Origin: Lysobacter enzymogenes
Lineage (GTDB): Bacteria; Pseudomonadota; Gammaproteobacteria; Xanthomonadales; Xanthomonadaceae
Assembly: GCF_017355525.1 (NCBI RefSeq)
Contig: NZ_CP067395.1
Location: forward strand, 1,984,001 to 2,048,000
Direction: 5' to 3'
DNA: 64,000 nt
Shown piece after piece: positions 9,470 through 18,633 of the stretch. The notes beneath the pieces were generated by a model. The model worked only from the letters and a program-made list of their open reading frames with translations. It was not told where the DNA came from and searched no databases. A program made the position numbers and the translations under genes. Every line of letters starts with the position of its first letter. Positions within the stretch are counted from its first letter, which is position 1.

Positions 9470-9735
9470 GCGGAATCCATGGAAACGACGACAGGCGCAG
9501 GTTGCGCCGCGGCTGCGTAAAGCCGCCAGACCGCGCCGGCCGCACGCGCGTAAATTCTTCGCAGTCAGCCAATCGGCGCATCGGGCGAACGCGGCCGGCG
9601 CGATGCGCAAAACGCAGGCTCGCTTGACCCTCGATGGCGGCGACGGTCAACCCGCGCTCAGCCCGCGCGGCGCGGCCGGCTCTAGCATGCAGCTACGTCC
9701 GTTCGATGCGGCATCCGCCGCCAGAGGAGTCGCTC

Positions 9736-10212
9736 ATGAAGCCCTGTCGCTTGTCCGCCCTGCTCGCCTGCGCGCTGCTGGGACTGCCTGCGCTCGCCGT
9801 CGCGGCCGCGCCCGACGCGAACCGCGCCAACACCGTGCGTTCCAACGCCACCGTTCCCAAGACCGCCACCGCCGCGATCCGCACGGGCACCGCCAGCGCG
9901 ATCCCCGCGGATTTGACGGTCGATTGCCTCGCGCTCGATGACGGCGTCGCCATCGCCCGGCTCGACGCAGCGATGCCGGTCGACGCGATCCCGGCCGAAC
10001 CGCTCGAAGCGGGCTATGCGCAGACCACGGCCGTGCCGGCCGACGCGCCGACGCTGATCGCCCGCCAGCCCGAACAGGGCGAGGCTTACGCCGTCGCGTT
10101 GGAAACGATGCCGGCGTACGGCGAAGGTTTCGAGCCGGTCATGCCCACCGTTCTTTGCGCGCAGGCGTCGATGCCGTCGGTTCCCGCGCTCAAGACCGTC
10201 AAGAGCAAGTGA
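9736..10212 (+). CDS. Hypothetical secreted protein
   Basis: A 158-residue protein with a clear signal peptide (MKPCRLSALLACALLGLPALAVAAAP, cleaved near AAA; quoted here as hydrophobic core ALLACALLGLPALAVAAA) preceded by AGAGGAG. The mature part is rich in Ala, Thr, Pro and Val, acidic overall, and ends in a basic TVKSK. Only two mature Cys residues are seen (VDCLALDD and VLCAQASMP), which could form one disulfide. No known domain is recognised. Confidence 0.6.
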   Translation: MKPCRLSALLACALLGLPALAVAAAPDANRANTVRSNATVPKTATAAIRTGTASAIPADLTVDCLALDDGVAIARLDAAMPVDAIPAEPLEAGYAQTTAVPADAPTLIARQPEQGEAYAVALETMPAYGEGFEPVMPTVLCAQASMPSVPALKTVKSK

Positions 10213-10317
10213 TCCGCACAGCGGCGCGGACGCTCGCCGCTTCCGCGCCGTCCGCATCGCGCCGTTCGTGCGTTGCGGCCGCGCCGCGGTAACCGCGAAC
10301 CTTGCGCCGCGCCGCGT

Positions 10318-10716
10318 TCAGGCCTGCGCCGCCAATCCCGCGACCATCAGCCGCAGCGCGCGTATCGCCTGACGCCGCTGCGGATCGGACACCTGCACCA
10401 AACGCCGGCGTCCGGCGCGCGTCACCCGCAGCCAGCCTTGCCGCTCCAACTGCGCGACATACTGCGACACCACCGACACGCTGCACGCCAGCAGGCTGCT
10501 GAGTTCGCCGATGCTTAGGCCCGGACGGTGTTCGGCGTACAGCAGGATCTGGCAGCGCTTGCTGTTGCCGAACGGCTCCATCACCCGGCGCGCGTCCTCG
10601 GCCATGCGCTCGGTCGCCGCCGCTTCGCCGGCGCTGATCGCGCGCGGGTTCGGCGCCGCGTCGGGCTCGACAGCCAGCGGCCAAGGGCAAGCCGGCGCCA
10701 GCATCGCCGCATTCAT
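10318..10716 (-). CDS. ArsR-type winged-helix transcriptional regulator
   Basis: About 132 residues. The C-terminal half is a winged helix-turn-helix: RCQILLYAEHRPGLSIGELSS, then the recognition segment CSVSVVSQYVAQLERQGWL, then the wing RAGRRRLVQVS. The N-terminal 35 residues are Pro/Ala rich. The ATG at 10716 is preferred (GTGGG upstream); a GTG at 10725 is three codons longer. There is no metal-binding ELCVCDL motif, so it is a non-metal ArsR-like regulator with unknown ligand. It is divergent from the response regulator gene, with a strong hairpin between them. Confidence 0.75.
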   Translation of the reverse strand: MNAAMLAPACPWPLAVEPDAAPNPRAISAGEAAATERMAEDARRVMEPFGNSKRCQILLYAEHRPGLSIGELSSLLACSVSVVSQYVAQLERQGWLRVTRAGRRRLVQVSDPQRRQAIRALRLMVAGLAAQA

Positions 10717-11131
10717 GAATCCCACCCGCGCTGTGCGCGATTCGAACGGCGCGTACGCAGCGGCGCGGAAAAATCCGAGCGGCGGCGCGACGCGTGCGAC
10801 GTCGCGCCGCCGCCGCGCGGGCCGCGCGCGGGTCCGGGCAAGGACGCGCGACGCGGACGCGGCCGCCGGCGAGGAGACAGCGCCGGCGTCTCAAGGCGAA
10901 CCCGGGCCACGCGGCGACTCCCGGCGGCCGATCTGAACAGCGATGCAACGGCGGCGATGCGATGGGGGCTGCGCTTCATGCGGGGCGACGTGGATGGGCT
11001 CGCAGCGGCGATGCTAGGCGACCCGCGGGCGCGGCCGATGACCGCGGATTTTCGCTTTGTTTCACTGTGTTACAGAAACCGCGCGGCGCGTCCGCGTCGA
11101 TTAACCTGCCCCGATCCGACCGGAGTCGCCC
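10717..11131. other. Divergent intergenic region between ArsR-like and response regulator genes
   Basis: 415 bases without a convincing gene. It contains a perfect 12-base hairpin at 10781-10811 and, nearer the response regulator, an AT-richer patch with an inverted repeat GTTTC-N11-GAAAC at 11059-11079, probably part of the promoter or operator. Confidence 0.45.
10781..10811. promoter_or_regulatory. Perfect 12-base inverted repeat
   Basis: GGCGGCGCGACG (10781-10792) and CGTCGCGCCGCC (10800-10811) flank a 7-base loop, 65 to 95 bases upstream of the ArsR-like start. It could be an operator or a transcript-level hairpin. No T-tract follows. Confidence 0.4.
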
Positions 11132-11887
11132 ATGTCCGCCAACGCGCCGCCCACGGTCCTGATCGTCGACGACGACGCCACCCTGCGCGGCATGCTCGCG
11201 CAGTTCCTCGGCGACCACGGCTTGCGCGTGGTCGAAGCCAGCGACGGCGCGCGCATGTTCGAGCGCCTCGCCACCACCGCGGTCAGCGTGGTGCTGCTGG
11301 ACGTGATGCTGCCCGGCGACGACGGCTTCGCCCTGTGCCGGCGGCTGCGCGCCGCCGGCCACCCGGCGGCCAGCAACATCCCGATCATCCTGCTGACCTC
11401 GGTCAACAGCGACACCGACCGGGTGGTGGGACTGGAACTCGGCGCCGACGACTACATCGCCAAACCGTTCAATCCGCGCGAGCTGCTGGCGCGCATCCGC
11501 GCGCTGCTGCGCCGCAGCGACAGCGGCCGCGGCGAGGACGCGCGCAGCGGCGCCGAGTTCCGCTTCATGGGCTGGGTGCTCAATCCGCGCCACCGCAGCC
11601 TGCGCTCGCCGAACGGCGCGCTGACCGACCTGACCAGCGGCGAGTTCGACCTGCTGCTGGCGTTTCTCGAACATCCGCAACGGATCCTGTCGCGCGACCA
11701 GCTCATCGATCTGGCGCGCGGCCGCGCGCTGACGCCGTACGACCGCAGCATCGACGTGCAGATCAGCCGCCTGCGGCGCAAGATCGAACCCGATCCGCAG
11801 CGGCCGCGCCTGATCAAGACGGTGCGCAACGAGGGATATTTCTTCGCCGCCGACGTCGACGCGGCCGGCGCGGGAGCGGCGCGGTGA
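11132..11887 (+). CDS. OmpR/PhoB-family response regulator
   Basis: A 251-residue two-domain regulator. The receiver domain (about residues 8-122) shows the acidic pocket DDD (13-15), phospho-acceptor D57 in VVLLDVMLPGDDG, the conserved T/S in LLTS and K111 in YIAKPF. The C-terminal winged helix (about 150-245) includes LTSGEFDLLLAFLEHPQRILSR and the DRSIDVQISRLRRKIEPDP recognition region with the RTVRNEGYFF-type ending (here KTVRNEGYFFA). It ends in a 4-base GTGA overlap with the sensor kinase gene, so the pair is translationally coupled. Confidence 0.95.
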   Translation: MSANAPPTVLIVDDDATLRGMLAQFLGDHGLRVVEASDGARMFERLATTAVSVVLLDVMLPGDDGFALCRRLRAAGHPAASNIPIILLTSVNSDTDRVVGLELGADDYIAKPFNPRELLARIRALLRRSDSGRGEDARSGAEFRFMGWVLNPRHRSLRSPNGALTDLTSGEFDLLLAFLEHPQRILSRDQLIDLARGRALTPYDRSIDVQISRLRRKIEPDPQRPRLIKTVRNEGYFFAADVDAAGAGAAR

Positions 11888-13695
11888 CGGCGCCGCGCTG
11901 GCTGCCGCGCTTCTCGCGCATCCGCCTGGCGCCGCGCATCGCCGTGGTGGTGCTGCTGACGATGGCCATGACCCTGCTGCTGGACGCCGCCATCGGCATG
12001 GCGCTGCGCTCGACCGGCCCGCGCGCCGTGGACGAGCGCTCGCTGGTGCGCCAGGCGATGCAGTTGCGCGCCGACCTCGCCGCGCGGCCGCGCGCGCAGC
12101 GGGCGGATGCGGTGGAGCGCGCCGCGCGCGAGCGCAAGCTCGACTTCGCCTTGCTCGACACCGCCCGCCGCGACGGCGCGCCGCCGTTGGCGGACCTGAT
12201 CGAGACCATGCGCGCGCGTCTGGCCGAGCGCACGCCCGACCACGATGTCGCTTATGCGGTGTCGATCAACGTGCTGCCCGACGGGCCGGGGCGCGGCGTG
12301 CGCCAAGTGACCGTGGTGGTGCCCACGCCCGGCGCCGAACGCGCTGAGATCCTGTCGGTGGCGGCGCGGCCGTTCGCCGACTGGTCGAGCACGATGATCG
12401 CGACCGTTCCGGCCGAACGCCTCACCGACGCGTCGATCGCCGACGCGCCGACCGCCGGCCCGACGTTTCCGTTGCCGGTCGCGTTCGCCCCGACCCTGTC
12501 GGTGCCGGCGCCGCTGGTCGCCTATCCGTGGGCGCAGACGCAACCGCTGCCGACGCTGGTGGCGGCGCCGAGCGCCGCGCCGACTGCGGCCCCGGTGCAG
12601 GCGATGATGCCGCTGCAACCGGCTTCGCTGGCGCTGACCACGGCGCCGAGCATGGACCTGCGCCTGTCCGACTACGCCGCGCCGGTCGCGCGGACCCGGC
12701 CGCAGGCCAACGACGCGCCGCGGATCGCGCCCGCGTTCCTGGAAGGCCTGCGCATCGAGCCCTCGCTGCCGCGCATGTCGGTGGCGCTGGAACTGCCCGA
12801 CGGGCAGTGGCTGCTGGCCAGCCCCGGCAAGCCCAATCCGCTGTGGTTGCAGCAGCTGTTCAAACTGGCCGGGGTGGTGCTGCTGTTGCTGCTGGTCGCG
12901 GTGCTGTCGGTGCGCACCGCGCGCAGCTTCCTGCGCCCGCTGACCGAGCTGGCGCAGGCCGCCGAACGCCTCGGCCGAGAGCGCGAGCCGACGCCGATCG
13001 AAGGCATGACCATTCCCGAATACGCCGCCATCGCCGGCAAGTTCAACGAGATGCAGATGCGGCTCAAGCGTTTCGTCGACGACCGCACCCATCAGCTGGC
13101 GGCGATCTCGCACGACCTGCGCACGCCGCTGACGCGCATGCGCCTGGCCCTGGAGTACGTCGACGAGGCGCGGCGCGGCCCGCTGCTGGCGGAAATCAGC
13201 CAGATGGAAACCATGATCAGCGGCAGCCTGGCCTTCGCCGGCGAGGACGCGCGGCTGGAGCCGCATCAGCGCGTGGATCTGGCGGCGCTGCTGATCAGCC
13301 TGTGCGACGAAGCCTGCGACCGCGGCGACGAGGCCGCTTACCTCGGTCCCGACCACGCCGAGCTGCCGTGCCAGCCGATCGCGATGCGGCGCGCGTTCGC
13401 CAACCTGATCGACAACGGCTGCCGTTACGGCGCACGCGTGCGGGTGACGCTGGCGGCGGCCGCGGCGGGCCTGCGCATCGACATCGACGACGACGGCCCG
13501 GGCATCGCGCCGGAGCTGCGCGAGCGCGCGTTCGCGCCGTTCCAGCGCCTGGACAACGCGCGCGCCGCGCCGGGTTCGGGCCTGGGCCTGTCGATCGCGC
13601 GCAGCGTGATCCGCGGCCACGGCGGCGATGTCGTGTTGGGCGATGCCGACGGCGGCGGCCTGCGCGCGCGCATCGAGCTGCCGTCGCCCGATTGA
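11884..13695 (+). CDS. Two-component sensor histidine kinase with large Pro/Ala-rich periplasmic region
   Basis: 603 residues from a GTG overlapping the regulator stop. First membrane helix about 17-37, second about 326-345, then HAMP (about 345-400), a dimerisation/H-box with phospho-acceptor H410 in AAISHDLRTPLTRMR, an N-box LIDNGCRYG and G-boxes DDDGPGIAPE and GSGLGLSIARS. The roughly 285-residue periplasmic part is long; residues about 190-270 are a low-complexity Pro/Ala/Val segment. It presumably phosphorylates D57 of the co-encoded regulator. The stimulus is unknown. Confidence 0.93.
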   Translation: MTAPRWLPRFSRIRLAPRIAVVVLLTMAMTLLLDAAIGMALRSTGPRAVDERSLVRQAMQLRADLAARPRAQRADAVERAARERKLDFALLDTARRDGAPPLADLIETMRARLAERTPDHDVAYAVSINVLPDGPGRGVRQVTVVVPTPGAERAEILSVAARPFADWSSTMIATVPAERLTDASIADAPTAGPTFPLPVAFAPTLSVPAPLVAYPWAQTQPLPTLVAAPSAAPTAAPVQAMMPLQPASLALTTAPSMDLRLSDYAAPVARTRPQANDAPRIAPAFLEGLRIEPSLPRMSVALELPDGQWLLASPGKPNPLWLQQLFKLAGVVLLLLLVAVLSVRTARSFLRPLTELAQAAERLGREREPTPIEGMTIPEYAAIAGKFNEMQMRLKRFVDDRTHQLAAISHDLRTPLTRMRLALEYVDEARRGPLLAEISQMETMISGSLAFAGEDARLEPHQRVDLAALLISLCDEACDRGDEAAYLGPDHAELPCQPIAMRRAFANLIDNGCRYGARVRVTLAAAAAGLRIDIDDDGPGIAPELRERAFAPFQRLDNARAAPGSGLGLSIARSVIRGHGGDVVLGDADGGGLRARIELPSPD

Positions 13696-13929
13696 TGATG
13701 CGCTGACGGCGCGCCGCGCGCGCAAGCCGTACGCCGGGTGAATGCGGTCGCGAACGTTCGAACGCGCTCGAAACGTCGCCGGCGCCGCGGGCCGGACACT
13801 GCCTCCATCGCAGCCGGCCGCGCCGATCGGCCGCTGGCGCCGTGCGCCAGGGTCCGCGGTCGCGCTCTCTCGCATCGCTCCGCGCGGCGCCGGCCCGCCC
13901 GCGGCCGCGCGTCCAATCGGGGTAGCCGC

Positions 13930-14901
13930 ATGTCGAGCGAGCATTTCGAATATCAATCCAGTCCGCGCAGCGCGGCCGATCCGTTCGAAACCATCAGCGA
14001 GGACGCGCGCCCCGCATCGCGCGCGACGATGGCGGACGCCGAAGCCGATCCGCCGATGCAGGACTTCCGCCTGTATTTCCAGCGCGACTTCGACAGCGTG
14101 CGCGCGCAACCGCACGCGATGTCGTACTGGCTGCAACTGCGTGGCCGCTCCTACCTGGAAAGCCGCGAAGGCCATCTGCAATTGCGCGCCGGCCAATGGC
14201 TGATGCTGGAACCAGGCAGCGCGCCGAGCGTCGACACCGACCGCCACGGCGCGCTGATCGGCTTCAGCGTGGCGCCGGCACTGCTGAGCGAGATCGAGCG
14301 CCATTGGCGGGTCGAACTGCATCCCGGCGCCGGCACGCTCGACCGTTTCGAACGCGACGCCCTGGCCAAGCTGTGGCGGCAATGCGCCACCGCCGCGAAT
14401 CTGGCCGCGTTCGCCGCTCCGCGCGAAGAACGCCTGCGCATGCTGCGGCGGCTGCTCGGCGGCGTGCGCGACACCCAGCGCGAACTGGCGGCGCGGGTGC
14501 GCCAATGTCCCGGCCGCCGGGTCGCGCGCCAGCGCCAGGTGTTCTCGCGCCTGCAGCGGGTGCGGCTGTATCTGCGCGGCCATCCCGACCGGCTGGTGCC
14601 GATGCAGGAGCTGGCCGAAATCACCAGCTTCTCGCCGTGGTGGCTGTCCAAGACCTTCAAGCAGGTCTACGGCGAGACCCTGCAGTCCTACGGCCTGGGC
14701 CTGCGCCTGGAACGCGCCTGCGAACTGCTCGGCGAGAGCGGCCTGTCGATCGCCGAGATCAGCCACGCCTGCGGCTTCGATTCGCCGTGCAGCTTCGCGC
14801 GCGCGTTCCGTCAGCGCATGCAGTGCACCGCGACCCAGTTCCGCGCGCGCCGCTTCGCTTCCCCGCGCGCCAAGCCAGACGCCAAGCAAACCCAATCCTG
14901 A
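13930..14901 (+). CDS. AraC family transcriptional regulator
   Basis: A 323-residue protein. The N-terminal about 200 residues form a probable sensing domain (YWLQLRGRSYLESREGHLQL, with the cupin-like LRAGQWLMLEPG). The C-terminal AraC double helix-turn-helix spans about 215-320: RLYLRGHPDRLVPMQELAEI, then WWLSKTFKQVYGETLQSY and SIAEISHACGFDSPCSFARAF (split here as ISHACGFDSPCSFARAFRQ). It lies 120 bases before and on the same strand as the TonB receptor gene and is a natural candidate for its activator. Confidence 0.87.
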   Translation: MSSEHFEYQSSPRSAADPFETISEDARPASRATMADAEADPPMQDFRLYFQRDFDSVRAQPHAMSYWLQLRGRSYLESREGHLQLRAGQWLMLEPGSAPSVDTDRHGALIGFSVAPALLSEIERHWRVELHPGAGTLDRFERDALAKLWRQCATAANLAAFAAPREERLRMLRRLLGGVRDTQRELAARVRQCPGRRVARQRQVFSRLQRVRLYLRGHPDRLVPMQELAEITSFSPWWLSKTFKQVYGETLQSYGLGLRLERACELLGESGLSIAEISHACGFDSPCSFARAFRQRMQCTATQFRARRFASPRAKPDAKQTQS

Positions 14902-15021
14902 CGCCATCGGTTCGTATCCGCCGGCAACCCTCGCGGACTTAGCTTGGGCGCTCGTTTTAACGCCGCTGTAACAAGACGGCGTCCGCAACGAGCATCCATC
15001 ACGAGAGGGGGACACCGACGC

Positions 15022-17811
15022 ATGAACCACACCCGCAAGCCCATCCGCGCGCGCGCCGCGCTGCCGATGCACATCGCCGCCGCGCTGGCCGCGGCCGCGG
15101 CGCCGGCGATGGCGCAGACCGCGCCAGCGTCGACGCCGGACGCCAAGGCGACCACGCTCGACCGCGTCGAAGTGGTCGGCTCGCGCATCAAGCGCGCCGA
15201 CCTCGACACCTCGCAACCGGTGTTCTCGCTCAACCGCGCCGAGATCGAGAAGCAGGGCCTGACCTCGGTCGCCGACGTGCTGCAACGCATCTCCAGCAAC
15301 GGCGCCGGCCTCAACACCACGATCAACAACGGCAACGACGGCGAATCCACGGTCAGCCTGCGCAACCTCGGTTCCGGCCGCACCCTGGTGCTGGTCAACG
15401 GCCGCCGCTGGGGCACCGGTCTGGGCGGCAACGTCGATCTCAACAGCATCCCGACCTCGATCATCGAGCGCATCGAAGTGCTCAAGGACGGCGCCTCGAC
15501 CATCTACGGCTCCGACGCCATCGCCGGCGTGGTCAACATCGTCACCCGGCGCAATTTCGACGGCGCCGAAGCCGGCGCGTATCTGGGCCAGTTCGGCCAG
15601 GGCGACGGCGCGCGCGAGGCCTACGACTTCACCATCGGCATGAACGGCGAGCGCGGCTCGCTGCTGATCGGCGCGGCCTACGTCAAGGAAGAAGAAGTCA
15701 TGGCCGGCGACCGCGAAATCTCCAAGGGCGGGCCGCCGTTCAATTCCGGCTTCAGCACCACCGGCGCGCCCGGCAGCTTCGTCGATCCGCGCGACAACAA
15801 GCAGTACGTGCTCGGCCCGAACAAGCAGTTCGTGCCGTACGACGAAAACAAGCACGGGGTCAACACGGCGCCGTTCAACTATCTGCTGACCCCGCAGGAG
15901 CGGACCTCGCTGTTCGCCCAGGGCACCTTCGACATCGCCGAGCAGATCACCTTCCGCAGCGAGATGTTCTTCAACCAGCGCGAGTCCTCGCAGCAGCTCG
16001 CCTACATGCCGGTCACCGGCATGACCCTGGACAAGGACAGCATCTACAACCCGACCAAGGGCACGGCCGACCCGCGCGACCTGCGCAACGTCAACCGCCG
16101 CTTCTTCGAAGGCGGGCCGCGCTCGTTCAACCAGAACGCCAAGACCTATCACTTCTACGGCGGCTTCGAAGGCTATTTCGACCTGGGTTCGCGCCGCTTC
16201 GATTGGGACGCGGGCTATCGCTACGACCGCACCGACCAGAACGACCTCACCTACGGCCTGTACAACCTCGACAAGCTGCGCAAGGCCTACGGCCCGTCGT
16301 TCATCGACGGCAACGGCCGCGCCCGTTGCGGCCGCCCCGGCGCGATCATCGAGGACTGCGTGCCGATCAATCCGCTCGGCCCGGAGGGATCGATCAGCCA
16401 GGAGGCGATCGACGCGGCCAAATTCACCGCGCACGACTCGACCACCCAGATCTCCAAGGGCTACACCTTCAACGTCAGCGGCGAGCTGTTCGATCTGCCG
16501 GCCGGCCCGCTGGCGCTGGCCGCCGGCTACGAATACCGCAGCGAAAGCGGCTCGTTCGAGCCCGACGCGTTCATCGCCGCCGGCCTGAGCACCGGCAACG
16601 GCTCCAAGCCGACCCGCGGCGGCTACAACTTGAACGAACTGTTCCTGGAACTGTCGGTGCCGGTGCTCAAGGACCTGCCGTTCGCGCGCCTGCTGGACTT
16701 CTCCATCGCCACCCGCCGTTCCGACTACAGCACCTTCGGCGACACCCTCAACAGCAAGTTCGGCTTCCGCTGGAAGCCCATCGACGACCTGATGGTGCGC
16801 GGCAACTGGTCGCAAGGCTTCCGCGCGCCGAGCATCAACGACATGTACCGCGGCGACGGCGATACCTTCGTGCGCTATTCCGATCCGTGCTCGACCCACA
16901 GCGGCAAGCGTTCCAATCCGCAGATCGACGCCAAGTGCCTGGCCGACGGCGTGCCGGGCAACTTCCGCCAGCCCGGCTCCGGCCCCAACCCGCAGACCAC
17001 CGAGCCATTCACCGCCGGCGGCAATTCCAAGCTGGAAGCTGAGACCTCGACCAACAAGACCCTGGGATTCGTCTACAGCCCGCAATGGGCGCCGGGCCTG
17101 GACGTTTCGCTGGACTGGTACCAGATCAAGATCGAGAACGCGATCAGCACCCCGACCGCGCAGTTCGTGGTCGACAAATGCTACGGCGGCACCGCCGCCG
17201 AGCAGGCGATCTACTGCAAGCTGATCAAGCGCGATCCCAACTACCCGGGCCGCCCGGGCCTGATCACCGACATCCAGCTGCGGCCGATCAACGCCGCCCA
17301 GTTCCTGGTCGAAGGCTACGACCTGACCCTCAACTATCGTCTGCCGGAAACCCGCTTCGGCCGCTTCGCGATCAGCTGGGACAGCACCTACACCTCGCGC
17401 TGGGACTATCAGGTGGATTCCAAGTCGCCGGTGGAGCACCGCAACGGCATCTACCTGCAATCCGATCCGTACTGGCGGATCCGCTCCAACCTGTCGCTGG
17501 ACTGGAGCCGCGGCGATTTCGGCGCGACCTGGGCGCTGCGCTACAAGTCCGGCCTCACCGAGGAGTGCAAGCCGGACTTCAAGCAGTACTGCTCCGATCC
17601 GGGCAAGATGAAGAACCAACTCGCGTCGACCACGTATCACGACCTGCAAGTGCGCTACAACGCGCCGTGGAACGCCACCGTCGCGCTCGGCGTCAACAAT
17701 CTGTTCGCCAAGGAACCGCCGCTGGCGCAGAACGCGTTCGCCAACAACTTCGACTACCAGTACGACATTCCGGGGCGGTTCTTCTACCTCAAGTACCGGC
17801 AGCGGTTCTGA
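15022..17811 (+). CDS. TonB-dependent outer-membrane receptor
   Basis: A 929-residue receptor. Signal peptide with cleavage near AMA-QT (residue 35). Plug domain about 45-170: VEVVGSRIKRADL TonB-box-proximal region, ADVLQRISS, and the conserved LVLVNGRRW and VLKDGASTIYGSDAIAGVVNI motifs. The rest is a 22-strand-type barrel ending in the outer-membrane insertion signal with terminal Phe (YLKYRQRF). This plug type is common in Xanthomonadaceae receptors for carbohydrates or peptides; the ligand is unknown. GAGGGGG lies 12-18 bases before the ATG. Preceded by an AraC regulator and followed by a strong hairpin. Confidence 0.95.
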   Translation: MNHTRKPIRARAALPMHIAAALAAAAAPAMAQTAPASTPDAKATTLDRVEVVGSRIKRADLDTSQPVFSLNRAEIEKQGLTSVADVLQRISSNGAGLNTTINNGNDGESTVSLRNLGSGRTLVLVNGRRWGTGLGGNVDLNSIPTSIIERIEVLKDGASTIYGSDAIAGVVNIVTRRNFDGAEAGAYLGQFGQGDGAREAYDFTIGMNGERGSLLIGAAYVKEEEVMAGDREISKGGPPFNSGFSTTGAPGSFVDPRDNKQYVLGPNKQFVPYDENKHGVNTAPFNYLLTPQERTSLFAQGTFDIAEQITFRSEMFFNQRESSQQLAYMPVTGMTLDKDSIYNPTKGTADPRDLRNVNRRFFEGGPRSFNQNAKTYHFYGGFEGYFDLGSRRFDWDAGYRYDRTDQNDLTYGLYNLDKLRKAYGPSFIDGNGRARCGRPGAIIEDCVPINPLGPEGSISQEAIDAAKFTAHDSTTQISKGYTFNVSGELFDLPAGPLALAAGYEYRSESGSFEPDAFIAAGLSTGNGSKPTRGGYNLNELFLELSVPVLKDLPFARLLDFSIATRRSDYSTFGDTLNSKFGFRWKPIDDLMVRGNWSQGFRAPSINDMYRGDGDTFVRYSDPCSTHSGKRSNPQIDAKCLADGVPGNFRQPGSGPNPQTTEPFTAGGNSKLEAETSTNKTLGFVYSPQWAPGLDVSLDWYQIKIENAISTPTAQFVVDKCYGGTAAEQAIYCKLIKRDPNYPGRPGLITDIQLRPINAAQFLVEGYDLTLNYRLPETRFGRFAISWDSTYTSRWDYQVDSKSPVEHRNGIYLQSDPYWRIRSNLSLDWSRGDFGATWALRYKSGLTEECKPDFKQYCSDPGKMKNQLASTTYHDLQVRYNAPWNATVALGVNNLFAKEPPLAQNAFANNFDYQYDIPGRFFYLKYRQRF

Positions 17812-17835
17812 TCTTTTTCGCAGCCGCATCAAGCG

Positions 17836-17863
17836 GCGGGCCGGATCGTTCGATCCGGCCCGC
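17836..17863 (+). terminator. 13-base-stem hairpin after the TonB receptor gene
   Basis: GCGGGCCGGATCG (17836-17848) pairs perfectly with CGATCCGGCCCGC (17851-17863) across a TT loop, 25 bases past the receptor stop. No T-run follows on the plus strand, so termination would depend on the stem strength or Rho. Confidence 0.6.
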
Positions 17864-17933
17864 TCGCTGGCAGGCTTGGGTCAGGCGGTATCGGCCGGGC
17901 GTGCCGAAACGCTTCGATGTCGTGACTTGCAGG

Positions 17934-18548
17934 TCACTTCGCCGGGCCAGACGCTTGCTGGGCCGGTTCCTTGTGTCCCGTACCGCGCCGGCAGGACCCG
18001 CTCGCATCGGCCGCCGAAGCCCTCGCAGCCTCGGCTCTTTTCCACTCGGCATTCAGTCGGGTCAGCTCCGACACTTCCGCCTGCGTGAGCTTGTACGCAC
18101 TGCAATCGACCGCTTGCACCGGTTGCCCGCGCTCGAGCCACTCTTGCGAAGGCAGCGGCGCCAGACTGCCTTCGTAGACGATATCGGCGTCCTGGTCCTT
18201 GCCGCCGGGCAGGCCGTCGTACCCCAACGAATAGAATGCGAACCGCTGCTGTGGCTCGCTCACCTGGTAGTAGAAAGGCCGTCCCCAGGAGTCGCTCAGT
18301 TGCGCCTGCTTCGCGTACGGGCCGAGCGGCAGATCGTCGCGAGTCAGCGCCTGCAGCGATTCGGGGAAAACGCCCGTGTCGCAGCGATACGCCAGGATCT
18401 TGCTGCCCATCCACGCCACCTCCGCGCGCACCCTGGCGTGAGTCGTGCAACTGCGTCCCCACAGCAGGCGCGCGATCGACAGCAAGAGCGCCACGATCGC
18501 CAGCGCCAGTACGACACCGGCGGCGATCTTCCAGACCCGCTCTCTCAT
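17934..18548 (-). CDS. Orphan GspG (type II pseudopilin)-like protein, copy 2
   Basis: A 204-residue protein with one N-terminal membrane helix (about residues 8-30) and a periplasmic domain with the GspG C-terminal hallmarks DSWGRPFYYQ and FYSLGYDGLPGGKDQDADI. The prepilin leader and GFTLIE cleavage motif are missing, so PilD/GspO processing is unlikely. Two Cys (SCTTHAR and YRCDTG) are shared with the neighbour paralogue encoded upstream and could form a disulfide. The Ala-rich C-terminus is extended. No other secretion genes are nearby. Function unknown. Confidence 0.7.
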   Translation of the reverse strand: MRERVWKIAAGVVLALAIVALLLSIARLLWGRSCTTHARVRAEVAWMGSKILAYRCDTGVFPESLQALTRDDLPLGPYAKQAQLSDSWGRPFYYQVSEPQQRFAFYSLGYDGLPGGKDQDADIVYEGSLAPLPSQEWLERGQPVQAVDCSAYKLTQAEVSELTRLNAEWKRAEAARASAADASGSCRRGTGHKEPAQQASGPAK

Positions 18549-18633
18549 CGCCTAGTCCTCCTTGAGTGCCATCCCGTCGCGCCAAGGCCGGGTCGGCAAC
18601 GTCTCGCAACACTCCCCCGACTGCCTCGACGCG

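Noticed and set aside
11452..17832. Very long minus-strand open frame of more than 2100 codons
   Set aside because: It is opposite to four well-supported genes (regulator, kinase, AraC, TonB receptor); long antisense frames are expected at this GC content.
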